DNA of 64,000 nt from Rotaria macrura (lineage: Eukaryota; Rotifera; Eurotatoria; Philodinida; Philodinidae), in the NCBI GenBank assembly GCA_900239685.1, contig OENT01000288.1, positions 1-64,000 on the forward strand. The letters run 5' to 3'. How positions within the stretch are numbered: position 1 is the first letter of the stretch; each line of letters begins with the position of its first letter. This document shows positions 46,715 through 58,800 of this stretch, in pieces. Position numbers and translations under genes: made by a program. The notes under the pieces are model-generated. The model was not told where the DNA came from. It was given only the letters and a program-made list of their open reading frames with translations, and did not search any database.

Positions 46715-48238
46715 TTTGAAATAGTCAGTTAATCGAAAGACTTAATGCGAATCTACTATGAAATATGAGCATTTTTCAAGAGATTTTGTTTGCTTGTGTG
46801 AAATATATATGATGGTTTATATTTCGATTTTTCATACTTATTATATATAAAAATTTATGAATATAGATTTTTATCGTGATATTGATGAAAAATTTTTATT
46901 GAAATATTGTTTGCGTTTACATAATAGTGAAGAAAAGAGTAAATAATTTTAAGAAATGACAATATTGATTTATCTGTTATTAGCAAACATCGAGAATTCG
47001 ATTGTTGACAACAATGAATATTTTTAGAAGTAAGTGCATAGTACAATCGATTCGCTCAAATTTCTAAGTAATTACAAATATGTTGAGAAGTGTATTTACC
47101 ATGTGTTCCTGTGGTACATATATATAATCGGAAATTTCACACCATAAGCTGAAAATTCAAAATTTGTTGTGAAAACATTTGCATTCGTACGGAGTAATTT
47201 AATTGAGAATTTTTTACTACGATTGTTTGACTATTCCAGATAGATGATTACGTATTAATATGTTTTATCTTTTTTAGAGATATATAAACACTATTTATGA
47301 ATCAATATAATCACCGGTTTGTGAAGAAATCATTTCTCTGTTGATTTACTTTAGAAATAGAATTTGAAAATATTTAAAATTATCTCAAAAACTCAAGGTA
47401 AAATCCTACTGTATTCATTATGGTACATCTATTTATACTAGTCTTACGTTGTTTATTGATGAAAGTATCAAAGATTCCAATACAGAATTTTGTATTGAAA
47501 CTTATTAAACACATTATGTAGTCGTTTACATTTTGTATATCATGGGAGTATTTTTCGTTCTAATGAAATTTTCATCCATCGATTGTCTTACGAAATTAAA
47601 ATCAACATTCAATAAGAATACTAATCAATAGCGTAGGAAAAGTTCTATCTACTTGGAGGTATTTTAGATTCGTCGATTTTGTATCTTTTCTGTAATAGTG
47701 ATTCAAACGTGTGATTCCTTCGAATTCACTGTAGCAAAGTGCCGGATTATATTTATCATAATTAAATCATAAGTTCATACGATATGGAATTAGAATCTAA
47801 TTTAATATGGGTCATCTATGCTTGAGCAGAAGAAACAAATTTTTCGTTGAATGGAACTATTTTTGAATGTAAACAAATGATAGTTTATAAGAATTTCCCT
47901 CAGATTTGTTACTGAATCTTGATCATGTGAAGAAAATTGATAAAAATAAATCTTTCGATTATTGATGTTTTGCAGTCGACAGATATTTATCTGATTAGAC
48001 ATGCCATGATGGAATCGAAAACTGGGTAATTACATATTTTACACATTATTGAAGTACAAAACTGGCTTGCTGTCACTATTGAGAATCGCATTGATTCTTC
48101 TTATGTAGAAGAAATCTCCGAAAATGTTTATGTATAATGCAACTGATTTTCATTGAATGTAACAAAGATTTGTATTATTGAGATGCATTGGTTGATGTTA
48201 ACAGAAAGCAGAACAAGGACGACAAAAAAAAGAGTAGA
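46715..48238. other. Intergenic, no gene seen
   Basis: A+T-rich DNA between the last + strand ORF and the tRNA gene. No supported feature other than the tRNA's downstream T-run. Confidence 0.5.
48224..48231 (-). terminator. RNA polymerase III terminator
   Basis: A run of eight T on the minus strand, 7 nt beyond the 3' end of the tRNA gene. Confidence 0.7.
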
Positions 48239-48328
48239 TGCCCCCGGTGAGGCTCGAACTCACGACATCCGCATTGCTCCGATACTGTGTATAAGTACGG
48301 CGCTCTGGTCCAACTGAGCTACGGGGGC
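48239..48328 (-). tRNA. tRNA-Ile(UAU) with 15-nt intron
   Basis: All four arms fold: acceptor GCCCCCG/CGGGGGC, D stem GCTC/GAGC, anticodon stem CCGTA/TGCGG, T stem GTGAG/CTCAC with loop TTCGAGC; discriminator A. The anticodon loop reads C-T-TAT-A-A after removal of a 15-nt intron (48275-48289) placed one base 3' of the anticodon, the canonical position. It decodes AUA isoleucine codons. The A box (TAGCTCAGTTGG) and B box (GTTCGAGCC) are internal. Confidence 0.92.
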
Positions 48329-49487
48329 CTGTTGAAAAGGAGAAAGAATTCTGTATTTCAACAGAACATGATTGTACATCAATACATTCAGATTAATAAA
48401 TCAATAACTCACTTGAATTCACAAATCATGTCAAGCTCTTCTTTTGATAAAGATGATTCAATTAAGCATTGATATTGAATTTTTTTCCATCTTACATTTA
48501 TCCTTTTTAGTTTAGTTTTCTCTCTATCATTTTTCAGTAACTAATTAGAATATTACGACACAAATCAAAAAACGATCATTGTTTATCATTCTAGTTTTTG
48601 AATTTATTGTCGTTTTTTGTCTTTTCAAATAATTAGAAATGTATCTTGAAGATATTGGGAAAAATAATCACTTCAGAATTAAAAAGAATGCATCGTGAAA
48701 AATATCTAATAAAACAAGTCCAACAGTTGAAATAGAGTTAAACTGCAATTGAAAACTGGTTGTATCCCAATAACGTGTTGAACCGTCAGTAATATCGAGA
48801 ATTCGGAAACTATCTATCGTATTTTCTTTTATTCTGTCTTATGCTACTTCTTTTGATTCATTCGTTGGAGTTTACACCAAATTTATCAATTGTAAAAATG
48901 AATATCTTAAGGTACAATATCTTACTCCATACTGAGTCGAGATCATTTCAACTACGTAGAAAGATCATCTTAGGGAGGACAAAAATTGATTTAATTCTGA
49001 CGATGATTGAATCACAGATAACGGTATCTAGTCAGAGAATATTCTTGAGTAATGTATGTTGCTGGTATTTGAATAGAAACTGAAGTCATACACAACATCT
49101 ACATTAGTTTTAATGTTTTACTTTTTCCGATGGATTCTCATAACAATATACTTCAACTTGTTTTACATTAAACTCGAAATCAGATTAACCAATCGATTTT
49201 TTAACAACTGTTTCTTTCAAAACATAATACTATAACATTATCATCATAAATTACTTGTAATTAAAAATTTGATAGAAAATATGTGCGTAAAAAGTGTACC
49301 AGAAGTTTTTTAAATTTCTACATTTCATACGGCTCAGACAACCAAAACGAATGGAATCGGATCGAATTGAGATTTTGAAAAACTAGATCGAATCGAATCT
49401 GGAGTATCTATTCGGTTCCACTTCTGAATTGTAGCATTGAACATGATTTTCAACTATTTTCCACGTTGCGGGTCGTATCATTGCAAC

Positions 49488-50236
49488 TAGGGGTGGTCAT
49501 TTAGTGTTACTTTACTAAATATAGATAAATAATTGAAAAAAAAATAAGGGATTACTTTTTTCGATCGATAATGGGGCTAAAACTATTCCAGGATTATGGA
49601 ACTCAGTGTCAAAAGAATTTCTTTTCATGGGACGGCTGTGTTTTGGCTGAAGCTTGAGTTTTGACAAGCAAAATCATATGGTAGATTTTTACTGGTAGCG
49701 AGTTTATTTTGGCTAGAAAAAAGAAGATTGAACTGAGTCATTTTCGACAAAAAAGAATAGATCTATCGAAAACGTTGTTATAATCGGTTAAAAATACTCT
49801 AGTTTGTGCTCTACCGTTATTTTACAAGTTTATGGAATATTGGTACCTATTAAAATCAATTTATTCTAAGGTCCATTTGTTTTTGTCCGAAATTCCTGAG
49901 GAGGAATAGGGTGAATCTTTTGATAAATTTGAAAATATTGTAATATTATTTCAAACACACAAAGGTTTCTTTCGTTTTTAATGCTGATTCAGAATATGAT
50001 ACTGGTTTTAATTCAATCTCTTTTTCTTTCAGCCAAAATACACTCAATACCAGTAAAAATCTATCATATGGTTTTGCTTGTCAAAACTCAAACTTCAGCC
50101 AAAACACATTCGTCCAATGAAAAGAAATTCTTTTGACACTGAGTTCCATAATGCTGGAATAGTTTTAGCCCCATTATCGATCGAAAAAAGTAATCCTTTA
50201 TTCCTTTAGTTTTCTGAAGATAAAGGGTCACCCATA
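49488..50236. mobile_element. Fold-back hAT-type MITE
   Basis: A 749-bp element made mostly of two inverted arms (about 49488-49738 and 50011-50236) that pair at roughly 90% over their inner 160-200 bp. The ends are TAGGGGTGGTCATTTA and, reversed, TATGGGTGACCCTTTA. They are flanked by near-identical octamers ATTGCAAC (49480-49487) and ATCGCAAC (50237-50244), an 8-bp target-site duplication with one mismatch, as hAT elements make. No coding capacity. Its RNA would fold into a long hairpin. Confidence 0.7.
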
Positions 50237-51835
50237 ATCGCAACATCTTGCACCAATACCACCGTCGAGTGGCAGCTCATCGCTGTTAGATGAATTGCCA
50301 TGCAAAGAAGTTCGAAGTTTGACTTCTGGATATTGAACAACCAGTCTCTTTATTAGCTCAATCCAAAGTAAGAGTGCTTGATAATTCTGTTTCCATTATA
50401 GTTCGTCTCTATTTCATCGCAATTTTTCTCTGTATTGACTGAGCATTGGTCAGTTACCTACACATGCGTTTACAGTTGCGTACTGATGGAATCAATGGAT
50501 AAAAGCTGAGATTTTGTTGCTTTGAAAATGTCATATGTATACTAAAACGTTCTTACCAATTCTTTGAAAACCAAATTCAAGTATTCTCAGAAAATTCAGA
50601 AGTGTAGTTTGAAAAATAGAGAAAACAGTTCTTCGCCTTTGCTAAAATGTTTAGATATACCCATGCTCAATTTCGGTTCTTGTCATGGAATTACTTTTTC
50701 CTTTTCGAATCTGTTTTTGTATTATGATTATTCTTTGTGAAGTACACTTAGAAGCTAGTGATCCATCGAGAAAGATGATGCTCACCGTGGCTGCACACAC
50801 GCTGTATGAGCAATGATGCGATCTTCTGTTATGAATGAGTCAAGTACAGATTCTTCTATTCGTTTCGGTCTCTGATAATAATAATAATACATGATAACAA
50901 TTTTGGAATTGAAAATTCAATCTGTTTTCTTTTTAGATCAAAGGACTACGAATCGATAGTTTTTCTTTTAAGAAAAAAAATCAACGAATATTGATGATGT
51001 CTCCATAAAGACAAAGCTTATACTGTTGAAATTAACATAGTAGGTGAATGATTACTTGAACATCTTACTCGATAGTTTTTTTTTCAAAATATCTGTTTTT
51101 ATAACTTCGTCTACTTTCAGTTACTCAAATAATTGAACGTCAAAGAATTTTATTTCAAATTCGTACATTTGAAAATGAACTAACCACTAGCATTTCCGTC
51201 TAGTAGGTTATGTGAAATGACTGCCACTTGATAAGCACAAAAATGTGTCGCTAAGTACCAAAATGTTTTCAAAATAGTCTATTTTTGGACATAAGAATGA
51301 TGGTATTTTCATGTGTGTTGTTTTTCTTCAAAGGATGTAGTGTTGAATGCTCCTAAATCAGTACAGGGAAAGATTTCTTTGACTAGATTCAGTGAATGAT
51401 AATAAAATAGAAAGGAACGACGCATGAACAATTACTACTGTTCATTGAATTGGAAGCATGAAAGTAAATTTTCAACACATCTATTTTTGATTGCTGACGA
51501 CGCATGTACATCGTAATCAATCCAAAGTTCTTCTTTGAGCATGTTTGTGAATGTTATGTAACAGTAAATCCATATAAAAATTCATTGTGAATGTAAATTA
51601 ATCGATTCTAGTTACGATCCAGAACCAAGACAAATGTCACGCTATTCTGTTTTGTACTTATCTTGAAATTCTATAAGTTTCGGGTTCAGTAATTTGTTTG
51701 CTGACTTTTCATGCGATCATAGAATAGTCATGTTAATCAAGTTAATTTGTTCTATAACAAGCTGCTGTGAAATACAATCTAGACGGAATGTTAAAGTGTA
51801 TTTTAGTAGAACTTTGTACCCACCCCTCGTCCGAC

Positions 51836-52150
51836 AGATCGTGACAGAGAAATTAATTAGCAAGCCTGTATCTACTATTTTTTAGTAAATCATTAATGGA
51901 CCAGCACAGGTCGTGAAAGACGGCTGCGAGTGACTATCAGAGTTGTTGCATCATTAAAATCTAATCAGAGTTTAGATAGCGTATTCCCTTATTGTGGTGC
52001 CATGTTGTAAAGTTCATGATGGAGATGAAATATGTCCGAACATGCATAAAAAGAACCATTTTCTTTTAGACCAACAACGATAAGTGTATCGTGTTTCACA
52101 TTTTAATCTTGAAGGGATTGCGCTAACAGCTTTTTCAAAGTCAAATTAAT
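51836..52150 (+). repeat. Decayed dispersed repeat, copy B
   Basis: Gapped partner of 10089-10455 on the same strand; see that entry for the shared blocks. No coding capacity or recognised ends. Confidence 0.45.
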
Positions 52151-52695
52151 TACGGTCACAATTATACTACGCCTAGATCACTAAGAATTCCTCGCTGGAG
52201 AACTTAATCTAAAGAATATCATGCATGTCGATTTCTAATACTTTCATAATCGTTTTACTTAATTGAAAAGGAAATAATTTACAAGCAGATTATTACTGAC
52301 GAAGTAACTACGCAATGTTGAAGAAATAATAAATGTCACTGTGACAGTTTTTCGTTGTAAGAAACACCATACTCATTTCAGGAACAATATTTTCAATATT
52401 TCTAATATGATGAGTGAAGACTAGTTTTCATTTGTTTTGCCTACAATTGGTATGAAGAAATTTTTTATGTTGATTTTTGCATGACAGAAATATTTTTCTA
52501 GTCAACTGTGTTGCATCTATTTTAACACATCCAATATATTCATCAGACTGCTCTTGTCACTACTGACTATACACAATTACATTATTCACAATAAGGATAA
52601 TTCTAAGAATTTTCTTTTTGCTCGACAACTTTGAAAGCCTTTCATTTTTATCGTATTATGAATGAAAATTGTGAATTATATGTTAGGTTAACAGA

Positions 52696-53293
52696 TGAGA
52701 AAACATTTCTCGATGTCAGATCACTTTCCAGAGGAGATGATACTCGTTTAACGTGTACTAGTGAGCAAGAGGAAAGTCCACAAGTGTTTGGTTTTCTGTC
52801 TGTACCTTCGTTCTCGAGATATCGACGTTTTACTGAATGTCAGGTCACCTAAACATACACCTTTCAAGTTTCAACTTGGCAATTTGTATCAATGAAAATT
52901 TCAATGAGACTAATTCATTGAAGAATTATTACTTTCTGTAGTGCTCGCCTACCGATGCTGTATAAGTTCGTCATTTGACACAACAATTTCAAATAGCGAA
53001 TATTTAAAGATAAGAAGCTCCAGAGAAAGAAATACTTGTCCGATGGATTAGTCTCATCGAAATCTTTATTCATGCAACTTGCCAAGTTGAAAATTGACAG
53101 GTGCTTCTTTAGGTGATATGACATTGACAGAGAACCTCAGTCTTCTGGTGAAAAATTCAGTAAAACGTCGATATCTCGAGAACGAAGGTACAGAAAACCA
53201 AACACTTCTACGCTTTTCTCTTGCTCACTAATACACGTCAAAAGAGCATCATCCTCACCGAAAGACGATTTGACATCTAGAAATGTTTTCTCA
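52696..53293. repeat. Large imperfect palindrome
   Basis: The arms begin TGAGAAAACATTTCT and end in its complement. Further matching blocks are GTGTTTGGTTTTCTG, TACCTTCGTTCTCGAGATA and TCGACGTTTTACTGAAT on the left, with their reverse complements on the right. A central loop of about 65 bp lies near 52949-53013. The right arm has an insertion of about 35 bp near 53125-53160. The left arm contains a 73-codon ORF of no known family. No target-site duplication was recognised. Confidence 0.65.
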
Positions 53294-55850
53294 CCAGTCG
53301 AATAGATGTATAAAGAGTTCTATGTTTATACACTAGCTAATAGTTCATATTTGTTTCATTTATGTAAACATAACGAATGTTTATTGATCTAATTTTTTTC
53401 AGTTATTATTAGTTTTTCTTCGTTGAATTGTCATGTAAAGTTAATCGTTGACATGAACATGTGGATCAGAGTGAATCTATTGTTGAGTTGATAGACTAAA
53501 AAGTATTTATATAAGTAAAATAGAAATAGTTTATATTGTTACATAAATAAATTCTATGTGCGTGTCAAATGAAAACTGTGTACAGAAGTATGTAACTGTG
53601 ACTAGAGAATATATTTCATTGTTTTCATTAATCCGCAATGGAATTCAATTGACAAATAATGCCTATAGATGATAACTTTCGTACTGATGAATGAAAACGA
53701 TTTAATCAACCGTTAGAAATGCTTTCTTTCTATATTTGACTATCGAAGTAGAATAAAAAAAACATTTGTCTCATATTTTCATCTGAAGTTTTAAGCAAAT
53801 GCAACAAAACTAAATAGTTTTCATTGATAGAACACACGGAAAAATTGATTGTATATTCATCAAAGAAAATTGTTATCAACATTAATATATTTAAAATTAC
53901 TCTTGGCAACTATAGTTTACCATCCTTCGATAGTAAGCATAAGTTTTATGTATTCTGTCATTGCTTCTGTTTCATGAAGTCGTTTTTTATTTGTACTAAC
54001 TAATGGATTCTTTTATTCTAATCATTCTAGCACTTATATTGAAATGCATTTAGTATTCAATAATATTCTCATTTGATCAGAATCAAAGTATTTAGATAAC
54101 ATCAGTTTTTTCTAATGTTGTAATTAAAATAGTACAAGAATATTTCGGACGTTTTCTTAAAACAACAAGGTCAATGTTTATGCCAATCGTGTTGATATTA
54201 AACTGTTGATTTCATGGCTTAAATGTTTTTCTTTTGTTTCTAATTTATTTTTAGTACCAACGGACAACTATTGATTTCATTCGTAGAATCGGTTTTGTTT
54301 TTCGTCTCTCGTATGTTTTTTAATAATAGAAAAATTATGCAAAAGACGATATAGTTGACCCAGTGAAAAAACTCAGATTATATCGCATTATGTCAGATTA
54401 CAGACAAGATTTTGGTGCAAGAAAGTACAAATTATAATCAATTGAAATCTTCATAAATCAATGATAATTTTCAATCGAAAATAATCTTCTTCATCAAGTA
54501 AAATTTTGATCAAAATCATATATTTTTAATCAGAATTATACTTCATGGAGAGTTTAAAATTATCGTTGATTGATGAAGATTTCAATCGATTACGATATGG
54601 ATTTCTTTGTACCAAAATCAGGTCATAGTCTAACCTTTCTTCACTGGGGACATTCATTTACTAAAATTATAGCATGAACAATTACTTTGACAGTAACAAG
54701 AGGTTTTATAATGAGTCTCTTCAAAAATAAATAGCACTAAATCAATGCTAATTTTATCAAACACAGACATAGTAAGCACTTTTCATAATGTCTAGCGTCC
54801 TTAACAACCTTTTTCCAATTTATTATTCAACATTAGTTCTAAGAAAAAAATGTAGATGTAATCAAATAATTGATAAGTGTTTAAGAATATTAAAACAATT
54901 TAAAAAGAATATTTTAAGTTCCATTTTATTCGGACCAGATTGCCTTTTATTCTGAAATTCTGAAATCTTTATAAATTAATCATGATCGTACGTGCATAAC
55001 TAGAAAATGAATAGGTTGTTCCAGTGTGATGAATGCCAATGTTCATTTCTTACATCACTTAATACTACTAATTAAAATTTGAGCGATCTAATTAATAGAA
55101 TTTTACATGAAGATAGATTTCTGATAGAAAATAAAGTTCCCTATCACAATTCAAATAATCTATTTTGCTTATGATGATGTAATACAATATTGAATAATAT
55201 TTTATCAGATAAACTGAAGAAAAACTATTCGATGTAATCGATAATAAAAGTGAAGTATTTGAAAATATCGAATTTTCTTTCACAAATCAAATCTATATAA
55301 AAAGATTTTGTTACGTGTACGCTATTTGTCTAATATATTTTTCATTTATTTCTCAATATTTTAACAATATAGAATTACCTTGGATAAATAATTCGTTTGG
55401 CTTTTATCCTTGAGTGAACGATAGATTTTTATTTAAACATATTGAATAATTATATCATAATCGTTAGTTTCGAATAACAGCCAATGACGAATCAATCAAT
55501 TGTTTATGATCTTCAAATTCATCGAACGGAACAGTTCATGTTAAAAACTGAGAAGAAACAAACATTGAATGAAAGTATCTTAATACATAGTTAAACTCGT
55601 TTTGCTGAGTATTAGATTTTCATTTGAAAATAGGATATTCATAACTTCATTTTATTTTTATTTCCACATAAATAGATATTTATACATCTATATATATATA
55701 TATGTATGATTTGCGAAAAATTCGCTTCCAGCATTAATAAACAAAAAGGAAAATAAGAAAAAATGATTGCATATGCACATAAACATACATACAAAATAAA
55801 GCATAGTCAAACTAAAGAAATCAAGCGGAGAAAAAAGAAGGAAACGTAAC

Positions 55851-58800
55851 TTAGATAATAATACAAACAGATGACTGCCCTATTGCACCTGTTTGTCCGA
55901 TATGATGGTGATGGTGATGATGATGAGAAACAGATGTTGGATTAGCATTATTACCATCGGATTTCGAGCCACGATGGTGATTATTAGCTATGGATGGCAA
56001 AGGAGATGCTGTTGGAGGATTTTTTTGTAATGGTTGTGGATACGAACTAACACGTGGTGACTTATTATTGTTTGTTGTTGAATGTTTCCGATGTTTGATT
56101 TGTGTTCGTAGTTGATCAACATCATGTCTTAATTCAGTGATTTGTCCACGTATTGTATCGATGGCACCTTTATTTGCATGTATTGTTGTTGCAAGTGTGG
56201 GATCGATTGTTGTTAGTGATATCGAATTCGTTGCTTGTTCGTGATTGATAGCTTTTTTTTCTTTTACAGATAAACTAGAAGGATTTTCATCATTACTTTT
56301 TGTCACCTTAAGTAATGCTTTTGAATCGGGTTGAGATGAAATTAAATTTTTTGCTTGCAAAACAGGCTTTGATGCTTCAACTATTTGTCGTAAGGCTTCC
56401 TAAAGAAAAGTAAAGAAACGCAAACAAGTTTATTATTTTTTCTTGGTTAACAAAAATAGAATCCTATTTCATGCCATCCGATGAAGGGCAAATACGAGTA
56501 AACAAAATGAGCACAACAAAACACAAACAAAGGTATTTTCATGGAAATAAGAATAGTTAAATTTTCAAAACACATTCCCTTTTTTATGATTATTATTATG
56601 TATACATAAATATATGTAAATATACATATATATATATTAATTGAATTATACTTAACGATTAGATTTTATTACTACCAATGTCCGTATGTATCTAGAAACA
56701 GTTGTCCATGTTTAAATATAATATATAAAAAAAGAAACATAAAACAAGATTGATGAACAAAAACAAGAAAAACAACACAATACATATGACAATCCGTAGT
56801 ACAACATCGTTTAGCGTTTTTCTATTACAATCAATTAATGATCTGTACCTGAGAGGCACTCTCTGACCATAGAGATTCTAGAATTAAAAAAAGTGAAAAT
56901 TATTTATTTATTGATTTGTTTTTCTGTTGAATGACTAATGATTTTTCTAACATTCTCCTATGACGTATCCGAAAAATAATTGACTTCGATGATTGATTTC
57001 GTATACTCGCTGATATTTGTAGGAAGCATTTATACAAGAGAAAAGTTCATGCATGCGAACATTTCTCATTAAAACGTTTGATGGAATTTCATTAAGATGC
57101 AGACGATATTAGAACAAATTCTAGTAGGCTTCACATGAATACTCACTCATTTTGTCATGTTCTTGTTGTAGTTTTTCCCAATTGTCACGATTTGATTTAC
57201 ATCCTTCATAAAGTGGATTTAAACCGTGATCAACATCGGAAAGCATCTAGTTTTGAAAGTTATCATGTATAAACAATAAAAACAAAAGAAAAAATTGAAT
57301 TTACTTTATAAAGTGGAAGGCAGATTGAATCAATAAAACCAACTATAGAAAAGAGATTATGTTCAATGAAATTGAAATCTCATCCGATTACAACAAACCT
57401 TGCATTTTCGGTAATTCATCCCTTTTAGCACGATCCATCATTGGCTAAATAACGAAAAAAAAAACAACAACACGAACATATTTTCTAAATCGAAGAAGAA
57501 ATATCAATGTATATACGATTGGTTCAACATGTAATTGACTTCTTTCGATATCTCCTTGTTGAAAAAATTCACTTGCAACTAATTTAGCTACAACTTGTTG
57601 AATTTCCCATGGTTTACAAATAGCTGCAACATCGCATGCTGTCATCATCATTCCTCTAAATAGTTACGACATAGCGAAATATCTAATCTAATTTCATATG
57701 TTTGGATTGGATATTATGCATACCTGAGTAAATCTTTTTTCAAAGTATCATCCCAACTTTTTTCATTAGTTTCAACTAACTTTTGAAATTCTCCTCGTTT
57801 TCTTGAAATAAACAAAAACAAAAACAAAAACAAAAACAAACAACATTTTGTTTTTCTTTAAACAAGAGAAAAATGTACAAAACACTTCATCTTACCGAAA
57901 ATAAAGTGCAAGATCAGTTGATAAAATCGCTGCTTCGATATAATGAACAACAAGTTTATAATCATCTGGTGATAATGCTTGCAAAATATTATTTCCTTCA
58001 GTTTGTATTATCATAATGCATTGATCGAAATGATGATGTTCGAGAGTTGATGTTGTATACAATTTAGCAAGTGGTGCATCAACTTTAGCTTGAAATGCAT
58101 TGTTCGTTCCACGATGATCAAGATCATGACTCAAACATGCTATTAACAAACCAATACGTTCCAAGTCACTCATACACGTACCTAATCCACCGGCCTAGAA
58201 ACAATTCTCATTTGCATATTCATGTGAAAAGACAAGGAAATTCATTCATATATTAAATTGAACATTGAAATTAAAGAAAACAACGTCGGTAAATTGTAAA
58301 GAGAACAACGAAGAATCAGTAATTAAAACAGTAGGCATAATCTTCTTTTTACATTTCTTAGAATGTTCACACTGATAGAAATTAATTTGTCCCATGATGA
58401 TACATAGCAATACTACTGAGGATTCAAGCATACTGATTAAATTTCAGCAGGATTCTTTATTCTAGGTAGAAACTTATATCTCACAGTCACAATGATATAA
58501 ACTTCAGAAACAAAATATTTGTTAAAATTTGATTGAAATTCCTCTGTTTTTCGTCGAATGAGACATTCTATAGAGATCGAATGAAATAAATTTTAGGATA
58601 CATCGAGAAAAACAATATTCTAATGAGAAGTTAAAAAATGCTTCTGTAAGTAATATTCGAATTCTACGGACGATATTCAATAAAACAGCACATTTGTCGA
58701 GAACTCAATCAAAACGATGTAAATTCAACGTGCACAAAAAGTAGAAATTATAATTAGCATTGTAGAATTCAAGATGCCATCTTAAAATAAATCTTCATGT

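Larger units (their letters stand above)
48329..55850. other. Long gene-poor interval
   Basis: No protein gene can be supported over 7.5 kb. It holds a fold-back hAT-like element (49488-50236), a decayed dispersed repeat (51836-52150), and a second inverted repeat (52696-53293). The remaining sequence is A+T-rich with short chance ORFs. Confidence 0.5.
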
